Assembly: GCF_010093535.1 (NCBI RefSeq)
Contig: NW_022985180.1
Span: 971,321 to 1,035,320 of the forward strand
Reading direction: 5' to 3'
From: Lindgomyces ingoldianus
Lineage: Eukaryota > Ascomycota > Dothideomycetes > Pleosporales > Lindgomycetaceae
DNA length: 64,000 bases
Shown here: positions 21,827 through 35,663 of the stretch, one piece after another
Numbering within the stretch: position 1 is the stretch's first letter
Layout of the letters: each line of letters opens with the position of its first letter
Notes under the pieces: generated by a model
What the model saw: the letters and a program-made list of their open reading frames with translations, nothing else
Told to the model about the DNA's origin: nothing
Database searches by the model: none
Made by a program: the position numbers and the translations under genes

Positions 21827-24475
21827 TGTCTCTCTAGCCTTCCTCCTCTACCTCTAGCGCTGTTAGTGTGGGCGTCTTTAACGTCCTTGTGTAGTCTAGC
21901 AGCCTAGGGCGCATCTGTGTTACCCTTTTAACTAGTTCTACTACTAATTAGCAGTTTATTTAGCGTTTTAGTATAAATATATAAATTCTTTAGCTCTTCT
22001 GCTTTCTTCTTATATAAAATGCTAATTATAAATAGGCTAAGAAGTAGCATGTAGCAGCTTTACTATTTTATAATATTAATGTTATTTTACCTGCTAGCAC
22101 TAATCTGCAGCTGTAGGCAGCAAAGGTTATGCATTATAAGAGGTACTTCTGTGCAGTTCTAGTCTAGAGTTATAGTTAAGTCCTAGTAACTCTATATGCT
22201 TATTATTATAGTAGCACTACTAGTGCCTTTTTTTTTATTAAGTGTTATATGTTAGCTAACTTCTAGGCTAATGCCTGCGCCTTATGCGTATAGCAGAGCT
22301 GTAGTCTGCATTGTAACTACTATATATAAGAGGTGGTAGCTTTTTCTTCTTCTATATACTAGATAAATAGACTATCTTTTTTACATATTCTTCTCTTTTA
22401 ATCTTATAATAAAAAAAATAAGTGTGTATAATAAAAAAAAATAAAAAAGATAGGCCTTATATAAAGGTGTTATTAGTCTAGTTAGTTTAGAGCATCTTTA
22501 CGCACAGAATCTAGCTAGTCTACAGATGCTTCTATCTAGACAGAGAGGTAGTTAGTTAGGACTAATAATTAAAAAGCCTAGTTTAGTGTTTTTTTTATAT
22601 ATACATCTACTAAGTTATTTTTACTATTAATTTACTTTATCTTAGTAATTTCCCTTTTCTTATATAATTTATAGAGTAACATAATATTAATTATAAGTTG
22701 CTTTTTACTAGTAGTGCTTAGCTTAATAAGGTAATTATATAGAAACCTTAAATCTATGTAGATTACTACTAGAATTAGTAGTAGTTTAAGTGTTTATATA
22801 ATTTACTATAAAGTTGTACTAAGTGTAATTACATTATTAAACTCTTTAACTATTCTATATAGTTTGCTAGCAAAGACACTTCTAGTTACTTTTTTACACT
22901 TAGTAGAATTCTAGTGTATAATGTTGCCTAGTATTTTAAAGTAGTTACTTTACTCTATATAGTTTTTATTACCTAATATAATTAAAAATTCTAGCTATAA
23001 GCTAAGGTCTTTATTATTAGTAAATAATTTATTTATAAAGATAAATAGCTTTACATAATTAAGTTATAATAGTAAAAAGGTAAAACTGCGCTTACTATTA
23101 TCTATCTACTATTAGATTTATGTGTTAAGTGTGTTAATATTATTATGCAAAGGGTCTATAGTTTGTGCAGTAATAAAGAGGTTAAATACTGCCTCTAGTT
23201 AACACATAGATACAATGTATACCCCTCTTACACATTACTTAACATATTATTGTGCAGCATCCTTGTCCTCTAGGTTAATTATATAAAGGTAGCTTACTTA
23301 TCTCTTTTAAGTAAAAACTACTATATTATGCGTAAGTTTAATTTTTTTACTATTAAACTTAATAAGTTGCTTCTCTACTAGAATAGTCTTACTTTTTATA
23401 TAAAACTTTGCCTTTTATAGTTTCTTTTCTTCTCTTTATGTAAAATCTTTTATTATAATGCTTAAGGTGTTATATAAATGCTTCTAGTTATTTCTAGGGC
23501 CTATGTTATACATATAGTGCATATTTGCCTAACCTTCTAGAATATCTAGAAAGATGTCTGTGTACTAAGTTTTCTAAATATCTAGCTATTAACATAAATT
23601 AATAAAAATCTTTATTTTATCTATAAAAATGTTATATAGTTAACTTATGTAGTTATTATTTTTTTTATGCTTTTTAAAATTATATAATCTTATCTGCTAA
23701 AAGTTTTTCTTTAGTAGTTTCCTTCTAGAGTAAAAGTTTATACAGGTTGTAATGTAGTATAGATTGTGCAGGTGGTATTAGTGGTGCATACACTACTGCA
23801 GGCGGTGGTGTGTACAATTAAGGGTGTGGAGCAGGCGTTAGGTAGGGTGGCATGTATTGTTTATACAGTAATTAGTGTAGTGCTAGCTAAAGTGTAGAAG
23901 CAGGTAATACTAGTACATTTAGTGTTAATAGTAGCATTATGTTTAGTCTGCTTCTATGTAGAGCTTTATATAGTAATAAAGGTTATATATAAAGCTTTTT
24001 TAGTGCAATTACTTTTTTTTATGTTATATTATACAGCTTCTAGGCTTAGGTACTTTTAGTGCCTAGCTATAGTGTAATTCCCTTGTCCTTTAGCACTTAT
24101 ATAAGCTCTTTTTTAAACACGCAGCTAAGTGCTAAAAAGTCTTATAGTGTCTATCCTTTAAAATTCTTTATGTACGCACTTAAAAAAGTAGCGCTTTTCT
24201 AAGTTATTATATGTAGATTAGTAATTATATAACTTATGTATAATTAAGTCTATAAGCTTATTAAAGCCTTTAACATGTTAATCTTATTATTCTAGTACTC
24301 TAGGCTAGTCTTGTTTTATAGTGTTACCTCTAATATCTTTATATTCTTTGTAAGTTGTTTATATAATAAGAATTATTCTTTATTCTTTTTATTATTACAT
24401 AGAGTTGTTAGTTGCTAATAAGATTTTATTATAATAGTATAGTTAATTACTTTTCTAGTAAATTATATAGGTACT

Positions 24476-24706
24476 GCTGTTATTTAGCTGCTAGGTTATG
24501 CAGCTTTAATAGCTTTAGTGTGCGCCTTACACTATTTTCTTTTTACTTTATACAGTAGCAGAGCTTGCTGTATAATGTAAAGAATTAATATGCTATTATC
24601 TAGCTACTAGGTTGTGCAGCTTTAGTAGCTTTAGTGTGCATCTTACACTATCTTCTTTTTACTTTATACAGTAGCAGAGCTTACTATATAATGTAAAGAA
24701 TTAATC
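24476..24706 (+). repeat. Tandem duplication, unit about 115 bp
   Basis: The units 24,476-24,590 and 24,591-24,706 share the sequence ending gtaaagaattaat. The homologous place in the other copy (about 6,175-6,290) has one unit. Confidence 0.8.
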
Positions 24707-25654
24707 TGCTATTTTAAGAAATAAGTAACTAAATAAAGTACTTTATAAAGTGTAAGTACTCTGCTATTACTTTTTCTAAAAAATAAGTAATAAAATAAAG
24801 TACTTTATAAAGCATAAGTACTTTATTATTACTTTTACTAATTTATAGTTAATTAAATTAACTACTAATTAGTGTTAAATAAGCTCTAATAGCTAGCTGC
24901 TTATAGTATAAGCACTTAAGTAGTAAAAGTAAGAGTAGTGTATAGTGTGCACAGTGTACAAGGTAGGTAAGGTAAAAGTAACATGTTTTTAGTTCTATTA
25001 CTCTTGTCTTTCCTCTGTACAGAGAAAAAGGGGGATATCTAGATGTTTACGCACAGAGGTTCGCGCACAAGCATCATGTGACATTGATACGTGATCCTGC
25101 TCGTGCGCGATCGTTCGTATCCAGGCCGCGACGCTGCTGCTGCGTACGGACATTAGATATATTAATAATAAAGAAAAAGTTAAAATAAACTTTATAAAAG
25201 TTAAAAAAGTAATAGAATAGCTAATGCTTATAAGTGTAAAAAAAGTTAGAGGATTTCTAGGCCTAATAAGATATATGTAATAAATAATTAAAAACTATTT
25301 AAAAATCATGTTACCTTTAATAGACATAATAACTAAAAAAGAACTATACTCTAAGTTTATTTAAAACTTTTAAATAACAAAAGCTTTCTAAGAACTTTAA
25401 AAAATTATAACTAGTAAGCTAGTAATATAAATATATAACCTAACGCTAGAAACTAAGCTATACATAGATGTATTAAAAAGAGCTAAAGAAGCAGCACTCT
25501 TTTAGAAACAGGAAAACAGAAAATAGCATCTAGTAGCATATTACTTAGCAAAATTCTCTTTTTTAGAGCAGAAGTACACTATCCTAGACAAAGAACTTTA
25601 AGCAATAGTAAACATAGTAAGAATATAGAAAATAAAGTTATAAAAAACTAGCTA

Positions 25655-27508
25655 ACGTACCTAACAGGTTAGCTAGCCACACAGGTTAGCTAGCTACTTT
25701 TGCTAAGCCCCTACTAAACTCTACTTATCTACATAATGCCTTAATAACAACACTAGATTAAATCTTCTAAAGAATGTTAAATATAGCTTACTTTTTAGGC
25801 TTTTAAATAAGACTTAAAACTTTTCTTATAACATGCTACAGCTATCTATAATGTCTTTTATATAACACTAAGTAATTAACACGCTAGACAGCCTTTATAA
25901 GTAAAATGCTAGCCTAAATTAAGAAATCTAACTAAGCTTAAAAAAAAGTAGTTATTAAGTACATACTTAAGCTTATTACATGTAAATTTCTCTTTAAGCT
26001 TATAGCTATAGCTAATATAGCTAATTTCTTACACGCAAAGTGTAATCTAGGCTAGGTTAGCTTAAACTAGCCTAGTATATAAGTTAAGCACTGCTCTAAG
26101 TTTATAATAAAGTTTAATTATAAGTATAATTATAAAAAAGCACTTTATAAGAATCTAGAAGTTATCTAAGGCTAGTTTTACCTAGTAGCTAACATAAAAG
26201 CTAATTATAGTATCTAGAATAAAAACATATATAACTTTAATAAGTTAAGCTTTATAATAAGCTAAATATTAACTAAAGTAGTTATTATAGCTTTAAAAAG
26301 ATAAAGACAGCTAAAAGTAATATAGTAAAGTAATAAAAAGTAGATAATAGTTATTTAAAGTATTAATATAATAAAGTAAGCTATTTTACTTTTTATTATC
26401 TTTAAAAGCTACTATTACTTTTTTACTTAGTATAAAAAAAATCTACCTTAGAACTAAGTTATTATAGTCTTTAAAAATAGCTAGATAATAAATAAGCTTA
26501 GGCTATAGTAGTTAAAGCACTTTAATAAGCATATAAAAAAAGTTATAAGCGCTTATTAGCTTTTTATTATTAATAGCTATAAAAGTTATAACTTACTTAA
26601 TTTTTAGTAGTACTATAAAAAATAAGATTATTACTATTTATATACTTTTATACTTATTACACCTTTTATAGCTTTTTAATGTAGGTTGTTTTACTTTTTT
26701 AAAGAAAGTATATAAGCGCTAAGCTAAAAATCTTATATATAACTAAATTACTTATATTATAAAACTTAAGTTTCTACTATACTTTATATGCGCCTCTAAT
26801 GTAGTAATTACTTTTAGTAATATTTAAAAAGAGTTTTAAAGTGCTAGTTTAGTCCTATTTAACCTAAAATAAGTTAAAATAGCCTTTAACATTTAGTTAT
26901 ATACTCTATTACTACTACTACTTATTAATAATAAGCCTTAGTAGTTATAAACCTTAAGTAATACTTTTAAATTTAAGTTATAATTAACACTTATAAAAGT
27001 AAAAATTTAAAGGTATATAAATAGCTTACTAACATCTATAGTAAAGGCCTTTAAAAAGGTCTTAAAAAGGGTAGTAATTATTATGTATAAGCTAGTGTTA
27101 GTATAAAAGAAGATTATAGAGCTTTAAGTAGTAAATAAGGCTACTACATAACATAAATTACATAAAAAAAGTAGATTTAAGTAAAAAAAACTTTAATAGT
27201 TAAAAATAAAGCTTATCTAACTACTTTAAAAAAGTTTAAAGCGTGTAGTAATAAAAAAAGCTAACAACATAAGTGTGTACTAAAAAAAGTAAGCTAAGTT
27301 AAAGGTAATATAAGTAGTGCAATTAGACTAAGCATAACTTATATATATATAAGTAAGTAGTAGAAGTAGACTCTAAATAATATCTTATATTATATTACTT
27401 TACATAAGGCTAAAGTAGGCTGTTTTACGCTAGAATAGAGTGGTTTTAGTGGGGGCTTAGCAAAAGTGGCCGGCTAACCTGTGTGGCCGGCCAACCTGTT
27501 AGGCACGT
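25655..27508 (+). mobile_element. Fot1/Pogo-like DNA transposon (type B), full length, inactive
   Basis: It is 1,854 bp, flanked by TA (25,653-25,654 and 27,509-27,510). The TIR contains two copies of an 'acaggttagcyrgcca'-like module, as in the left end of the type-B copy at 14,668. On the plus strand 26,220-26,262 reads NKNIYNFNKLSFIIS, the degraded YNFDETGF block. The right TIR is GC-rich and hardly mutated, the left one more so. Confidence 0.8.
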
Positions 27509-28834
27509 TAGTAATTTATTATATACACTAACTATATAAACTTAACTACTTTTATACTAATAAAGAAACTATTACTAATGCATATATAATAAGTAATAGA
27601 ACTAGCTTAGTTTAACTTTATTATAAAACATGTAGCAGGCACTAGCAACTAATAAGTAGACACCTTAAGCAGGCAAGCTAACTACTTTAAAGAAGAAAAA
27701 AAAAACATAGAAGAATTTACTATATTTAAAAAAAAACTAAAAAGATTAGTTTATAATAGACTAGATCTAAAAGCAGAAATCTACTTTTTTATAGTAGTAG
27801 AGTAAGGATAAAAGAACTTTGTTAGAGAATACTATAAGGCTCTTATGTTTAGACACTCTAGAATTAGAACGCTGTAGAAAAAGATTAAGGTTATAATTTC
27901 TAGAAATGTTTTAAAGTTAAAATAACTGTGCACTAAAATTCTAAGTAAATACAACATTTACAACAAAAATAACTCTAAAAGGCATAAAGTGTATAGATAA
28001 TTATAATCTATTAAAGCCCTTGCATAGCTATAGATAATAATAACTATTAACTTTATAACTAGGCTCCTGCTATTATAAAAACCTAGCATAGAAAGGCTTT
28101 ATAACATAATAATAGTTACCTTAGATAAAACTATAAAATTCTTATACACATAGCTTTCTAAGAAAACTATAATAGCTAAGGAATTTATATATAAATTTAA
28201 GTAAAATATAGTCTTAGTTTATAAATACTTATAGATTATTATTTTTAATAAAGACAAGCTATTTATAAGTAAGTTCTAGAAAGCTGCTATAAGACACTTA
28301 AGCATAGAACACAAACTGTCTGCAGCATACTACCTGCAAACAGACAGACAGACTAAATAGACTAATGCTAAAGTAGAAAGGTATTTAAAAAAGTACATAT
28401 TCTTTAACTAAGATAATTAGGTAAAATAGCTTCTAATAGCATAACTTACTATTAATATAGTAAAATCTACTATAATAAAAAAAAACCTTTATAAAGCTAA
28501 CTTTAGCTACTACTTTTACTACACACTTTATAAAAACTAACTAATAGACCTCTTAGAGTTAGTTAACTACTTATTAGACTTACTAAAATTATATTAAAAG
28601 TTAGTAGTTAAAGCTAAAGCTAGCTAAAAAATAATAGAAAAATATGTAAACTAGGCATAACAGCCTAGTCTAGAAATCTAGCTAGAAGACTACGTCTACC
28701 TTAAACAAGGAACCTCTGCACTCCTAGACTCTCTTACAAACTTGTAGAAAAAACATATAGAACTATGTAAAGTACTATAAACGCTATAAGACAACTGTAA
28801 CTTAAATTACTAAAAAACATATATATATACTTAT

Positions 28835-31800
28835 TGTCCCAATAGTGATATTCGGGCGCCTGGTTGATAGTCACGTGGCTCGGATGCGCCCGGATCCCTG
28901 TGCACGGAGATCTGTGCGCAGAGTTTAGGACTATATTAACCCCTTTCCTTTGTACAATAGAAAACAACAAGAAGTAATTAACACTAGTTACCTAACACCC
29001 CTGTGCAATGTTTACACTGTGCAAACCTCTCTGTCTTATACGCATTTGCTAACACTAAGTGCTAGCTAGCAGAGAGTCTATTTAACACTAATTAGTAGTT
29101 TAAATACTATAAGAGAGAAAGCTCTTCTTATACCTTTCTATTTAAAAGTTTATATATAAAAAGAATCCTTTTTCTTACTACTTTAACTATAAATTAGTAA
29201 AAGTAAAGACAGAGTCTAATTTACATGTAAGTAGCTATAAATCTCTATTTAGTTACTTAAGTAAAAGCAAGAAACCTGTCTATATAATACTATTTAAAGG
29301 TATTATATAAATAGTAGTGCTTGTTTAACACTAGAAGGTCTATTTTATCTTTTTACACAAGGCTATTTAGAGGTAGCGTACAACAAGAAGTAAGACAGCG
29401 CGCAACAACACATAATTAACTACTATAAAGCAATAAGCAACGCTAGCTCTATCTATAACTAGCTAACATAACATATTAATGTATAACTAATACATACCTT
29501 TTATAGGCATCTTAGCAAAGACTTTAGTAAAGTAGATAAACATTAAAAATTAAGTAAATAAAATTAAACTATTAAATAACACACTTAAGAAAAAGCTTAA
29601 TTTATACATAGCTAACTTAATTATAGAACTCTGCACATTAAGTGTAATAAATATACATATGCTTAAGAACTTTTAAGACAACTTTATAAAGTAAAAGCTT
29701 ATACACTTTAAAGATCTTAGCTAACTATTCTTATAAAAACTAATTACTACTTTATAAAATAAGGGCATTAGCTTTAAGAAGAACATAATAAAGGCTACTA
29801 CACTATATAAACTTATAAAAAAAGAACACACATTTACTATTCTACTAAAGCATTATATAAAACTATTACTACTATTGCTAGTTTTAATGTAATAGAAGAT
29901 GTCTTTATATAAATTACCTACAGACCTAATACTTTCTCTATAATTAGTATAACTACCTTGCAATAGCTTACTATATAAGAGTATAACTAGGCAGCTACAT
30001 ATTCCTGTAGCTACAGCTCTGCATAAGATTCTCTAAAGCTTATACCTACTATATATAATTTAATTACTATACAATCTATACTAACTTCTACTTACATAAG
30101 ATATTACAGTAGAGAACCTTACGCCTAAAAAGGTTATATAATTCTAAAAAGCATAAAGAAAAAAAAATAACTATATAAAGTAACTATATAATATTTTAGC
30201 TAATAAGGCTATAGTATTTATTAAGCTCTGCTAACACTTTACTATCTTTAAGGCATTATACGCAAGCATCTTTCCTAATATTTTTAAAAAGCGCGCACAC
30301 ATGTTCTACCTTTATAATATTAGTCTAAGATAATTATAGAAGTTACTATATAAGCAGCTTAGTAATTACTTTAATACTAATACAAACTATAACTAGTATT
30401 AAATAGATTAAATAATAATAAGCTTTATATAAAGTAAGTAAAAAAAACTTTATAAAAACTTTATATAAAGCTTTTAAAGCTATAATTAATAAACTTACTT
30501 TTATATAAAAAGCTCTTAGTTTATAATTCTAAGGCAAAATACTACTTTACACTACTATTATATAAGCATGCTAAGGGCAACTTAAACTTAAATAAGCAAT
30601 GTTTTTAATTAAGCCTATATATAAAGCACTGTACAGTAACCTTTATTTAGCACTTTAGGTTATAATTAATTAATAGAATAATGCATTTATAAATAAATCT
30701 TAAGACATGTACTACACTAATAGGTAATATAGCTTACTACATATATATAGCTATTAACAACATAAAAAAAGCCTAAGAGAATATAAAGGATTATTTAAAC
30801 TATAGTCCTTTATATAATTAAAGCAATGCTTTATTTATTATAAAAAAGAATATTAGTTAACAAATTATTCTTACATAAATTAATTTTATATAAAACGCTA
30901 ATATATCTCTTTATATAAAGAATTCTATAATAAGACACTAACATGTAAAAAAGTAAATATGTACATTTAAAAGTTTAAAGGCAAACTAAAGTAAAAAAAA
31001 AAAAAGTTGCATAATAATAATAACCTAAATAAAAAAAAAAGTAAGAAGATTATTAACTACTTTACTAATACTATATTTCTCTACTGCGTAACTGCAGAGG
31101 ACATCTACAGCCTAGAACCTAAAGAATACGCAGAACAGTTTATTCTTAAAGATTAATACTGTACAGTATACTAAGGTAAACTATAAAATACTAGCATAGT
31201 AAGAATCTCTACTATAAAAAAGTTACAACTTAAAGCATACCTACAAGAATTCCCTTATATAAAAGTAAACTAAACACTAAGAAAGAAAAGTATTAGCTTT
31301 AAAAAATAAAAATTAATAAAATTAATTAGTACTATATAAATTACTAACTTAGTTAGTAATGTAATGTATTACATTCTAGACACTCTAACACTGTTCCTAC
31401 TGTCTCTAGCAGACATAAACTAAATAGGTGCGTACTTTAACAACATGCAGAATATAATTATACAAAGTAATAGAAATACTATTTTAGTTATATAAAAATA
31501 AAGTTATCTATTCTTTAATATATAAAAAAAGGAATTAATATCTTTCTTTACTAAACATAAACTTTAATAATTATATAAAAGATTTAGCTATTTTTATATA
31601 AAATAACTTTACATAATGCTTAAAAATACTAGACATAACATTAATCTCTTTATACTTAAAGAGATTAAGAAGTTCTGCTATATATGTTAGCTATATAACT
31701 TAGCACTATAAAAATTTAAGTTTATAATTAAAGATAATTTATACTTTAATTATAAAATAGTAATTAATGTTATATAAATTAGTAACTAAGATGTACTATA

Positions 31801-34721
31801 TATAATTAACATAAATATATTATTCTAAGCAGCAACCTTCTTAAAATTAATGTCTACACAAGATACCTAGAACATGCTCTATAAGTGTTAGATTAACACA
31901 TATTAAGGCTTACCTAATTACATTATATATAACCTTAGTATAAACTTTACATCTAAAGATTTTTAGAATTATGTAAAGATTATAAAAGCAACATGTTAAC
32001 AAATGCTAGTAGAAGCCTATTAGGCTATAGGGAAGATTAAGCGCGCACACGCACTACTATAATGTGCATACAACATCCTCTATGCAGAATTAGATAATTG
32101 TATAAATAATAAGTTAGTGTTATAAATAGCTATTAAAGCCCTAAATAATATAGTAAAACTAAATAGTCTTATACCTACATTACTTATGTTTAGAATGTAC
32201 TTAAGAATTAATATAAATTCTGCACTATTCTCTAATATTATCACATAAGCTAACACTGTATAAAAGGTAATAAAAATGCTTTAAAGCAAAAAAGCAAAAG
32301 TTAATATTAATTATATAATTAATACCTAGAACAGCTTAACTTTATATAAAATACTAAATCTTCTACTTAGTTCTAAAGTAAAGATATAGCAAAAGAAAAA
32401 GAGATAAATAAGACTACATATAGTAAAGAGAATTAAGGCCCTAGATATTATTATTAAGATAGAAAATAGTCTAGTAAGACTCTACTACACATAAGTTATA
32501 CTATATTATTATATAAAAGATAAGAATAAACCTGCATAAGAATTACTAGATCTAGACAAACTAGCCCTAGTATAAAGGGATCCTCTATAGGCATAAAAGA
32601 AAGGTTGCTTATGTAAGTAACTAACTTTAGTTAATAGACTACATAAAACAGCCTCTTAAGCAGCATTAGATTTATTATATAAACTAAAACTAAAACTATA
32701 GCTAGCTAAGAAAGGCTAAAGAAAACTATATAAAAATTTATAAGCTATAATATTTCTAATCTAAAAGAAAAAGAAAGACTACACGCTAGTAATTAAGCTC
32801 TATGTAAATAGTATAATTACAACACCTAAGAGACTATTTAAAGAATTAGACTATACAGAAATAAAAAGTTTAATTATAAGTAGTATATTTAAAGTACTTT
32901 TATATAATTTATTAATTTATAAAGGATAGATTTTTAACCTTTAACTTATACATAAAGTTAAAGAGAAATTAATAAAACTATATAAAAAGTTACAACTTAT
33001 GTTTATAAAATATTTAAATAAAAAGAAGAAGAAAATTCTTATATAGTCTTTTATAATTTAAAAAATAAGTTAGAGGTTAATTCTAGCTATTAGCTTATTA
33101 CTAATAGCTTTGTACAATATGCACTGTAAACTACATAATATTACTTAAGTATATATATAATTAATAGACAAGCTTGTTTGCACTCTTTTTACATAACTAC
33201 TAAAAAAACTCTATAAAAGCTTTTCTCTACACATAATATTTAAAGTTGTATAACTACTATACAGCGCAGTAGAGTTAGGCTTATATTAGTTTAAAACATA
33301 CTATAACTATTATAAAAATAAACTTTTTATAAAAACCTTATTATATAATCTATGCTTATTAATTACATATAAAGGCTTAACAGTGTTTAGTATTATAGGA
33401 CTATAAATAGATAATACTCTTAGTATTATTACAGCTAATTTTGCATAAAAAGAAAAAAAAATTGCTTAAAGCTAACTTCTAAGCAAAGCTTAAAACTATA
33501 CTATTATATAATTAGGCTATTAAATTTAATAAAGAAAAGATCTACTTTATATAAAATAATATTATTTTTATATAAAAAAGTTAAGCTAAGAATCTACACA
33601 TAATAGAGTCTAAGGTAGAGAATGCCGCGCAGAAGTACGTTAAATAGCGCGCGCGAGGTGCTTATATTACATTAGTATGTTAACCTAAGGCAGCATTTAA
33701 CCTGTCTACTGCTGCTTAAGTTGTGTTACTGTTGTATAATAATATTAAGGCATTAAATGTACAAATCTAATAGTAAATTAATAACTAGAATAGAGGATTA
33801 TTATATATACTACTTAATTTTTTTTATATAAAGTTGTTTATCTTTACTAATAAATTATTTATAAATAATAAAGACTTAAGTTTATAGCTTAGCTTTTTTA
33901 TTATTTTTAAGACTAAGTAGTAAACTAAAAACTTATATAACTTTAAAATTATAAATAATATTATATACTAGAACTTTTTTAAGTGTAAATGTGTTACCTA
34001 CTTTATCTTAGCTAGTAAGCTGTACAGAATAGTAGAAGGATTTAACTGCGTAATTGCACTAAGTACAACTATTAACTAAATTACATGTATGCTTAGAATA
34101 CTTTCTATACCTATTATACTATGCACAGATTTAAGATTTCTATATAAATGTCTTATAAAGCTTAGGACAACAAATAAAAAGAAACTTATAATTAATATTA
34201 TATTAATTTAAGAATTATATAAAAAAAAAGATTATAAAGATTAAGTAGATTAATAAAAAGAACAACTCTATAAATGCCTGTATAAAGAAGGTGCTAAACT
34301 CTACTCTTAAAAAACTAATTTTATATAACTAACTAACTATTAGAGTTAAAGTGTTAGTTAACAGACTTAAGCTTATATAAAATAGGCAAAAAGAGCCCTA
34401 TAGCAACCTGTCTACTGTATGTGTAAACAAGGTAAGTCCTGTACAAAGAAAAAAGAAAAAGTTACTAATGTCTAAATAGTAATATTTAGGCGCCTAGTTA
34501 ATAGTCACGTGGCTTAGATGCGCCTAGATCCCTGTGCACAGAGATCTGTACGCAGAGTTTAGGACTATATTAACCCCTTTCCTTTGTACAATAGAAAACA
34601 ACAAGAAGCAATTAACACTAGTTACCTAACACCCCCGTGCGATGTTTACACCGTGCAAACCTCTCCGTCTTGTACGCATTTGCTGACACTAAGTGCTAGC
34701 TAGCAGAGAGTCTATTCAACA
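28835..34721 (+). mobile_element. Ty1/Copia-like LTR retrotransposon, RIP-degraded
   Basis: The LTRs 28,835-29,087 and 34,469-34,721 are both exactly 253 bp (TG...CA), flanked by CTTAT (28,830-28,834 and 34,722-34,726). A purine tract (aaagaaaaaagaaaaag, about 34,445-34,461) precedes the 3' LTR. The interior shows an integrase core-like stretch at about 31,790-32,060 followed by a degraded reverse-transcriptase region, the Copia order. A short open frame at 28,734-28,970 crosses the 5' LTR and is not a gene. The element sits in the 3' end of the Gypsy pol. Confidence 0.75.
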
Positions 34722-35663
34722 CTTATAGTTTTATATTTTAAAACTTAAAAAAACACTAATAAAGATACTACTCTTTAAAATTAGCTAGTAAGACATAAAA
34801 GTTAAATATAAAGTTAAATAAATACTTAACACTAGAAATAGAAAAAATTTTAGAAAAATAAAAAAATACTTTACTAGTAAAAGCATGTAAAAGCTTATTA
34901 AAAACCTAATAAATGCTCTATAGCTTTTTTAAAATTATTAAGTGTCCCTTCTAACTAGAACTAGCCTAGAGAAAGCTCTCTAGACTAAAAAACACTATTG
35001 TTAGCTAAAGCCTCTATAGCAACACTAGTTAGCTGTAATGTAGAAAGTCTACAACTCTTAGACACAGGCTAAGAAGAAGAAAGGCCTACTGCTTTTACCT
35101 TAAGTGCTTTAATCTTATTTAAAGATAAAATTTTTTTTCTAGATACTTTATCTTTTAATCTTTTAATAAATTAAGTTGTTTTTAAGCCTAAGCGTATTAA
35201 GCGTTAACAGATTACTACTTACTTAAATAACACTTTACTTTTTTAAATAACACTTTTTTTTCTTTTTTTTAAAATAAGTATTTTTTACTTCTTTAAGAAG
35301 CCTTTTATGCTCTTTTTTAAAACAATCCTACACAGTGTTAGAAATAAAGATGTTGTAATGCCTACTTTTTTTTTTACACACTCTACGCACTTGTTTAATA
35401 ATAAGGTTAGGACATAAAGAGTTCTACTTAAGCAGTAAGAACTACATAGTTACATTTTTGTATAGTAAAGTAGATTAAGACAAGCAATAGTGCGCAAGCA
35501 GCGCGCAAGACTAGAAGGACGCAAACACTAGTAAGGCATAGTTAAAGAAAATAAATGTACAGAAAGCATTTATAAAAGAGCACCTACTAAATAAAAGAAA
35601 ATTCTAACACTTATAATAGTATAAGCAGAACAGTAAGAACGCTAATAAAGAGAGGACTTTGCA

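Larger units (their letters stand above)
21060..25152 (+). mobile_element. 4.1-kb LTR element with 280-bp LTRs and no recognisable pol
   Basis: The LTRs are 21,060-21,339 and 24,873-25,152 (both 280 bp, TG...CA), flanked by TTAGA (21,055-21,059 and 25,153-25,157). It is inserted just downstream of the Gypsy reverse-transcriptase motif. The interior holds a dinucleotide tract (21,788-21,826), a stretch that may have been a short gag-like frame after it, and no reverse transcriptase, protease or integrase signature that I can see. It is probably a large non-autonomous derivative. Confidence 0.75.

Noticed and set aside
28734..28970. Minus-strand open frame of 78 codons
   Set aside because: It spans the end of the Gypsy integrase region and the Copia 5' LTR, which is less RIPped and so lacks stops by chance.
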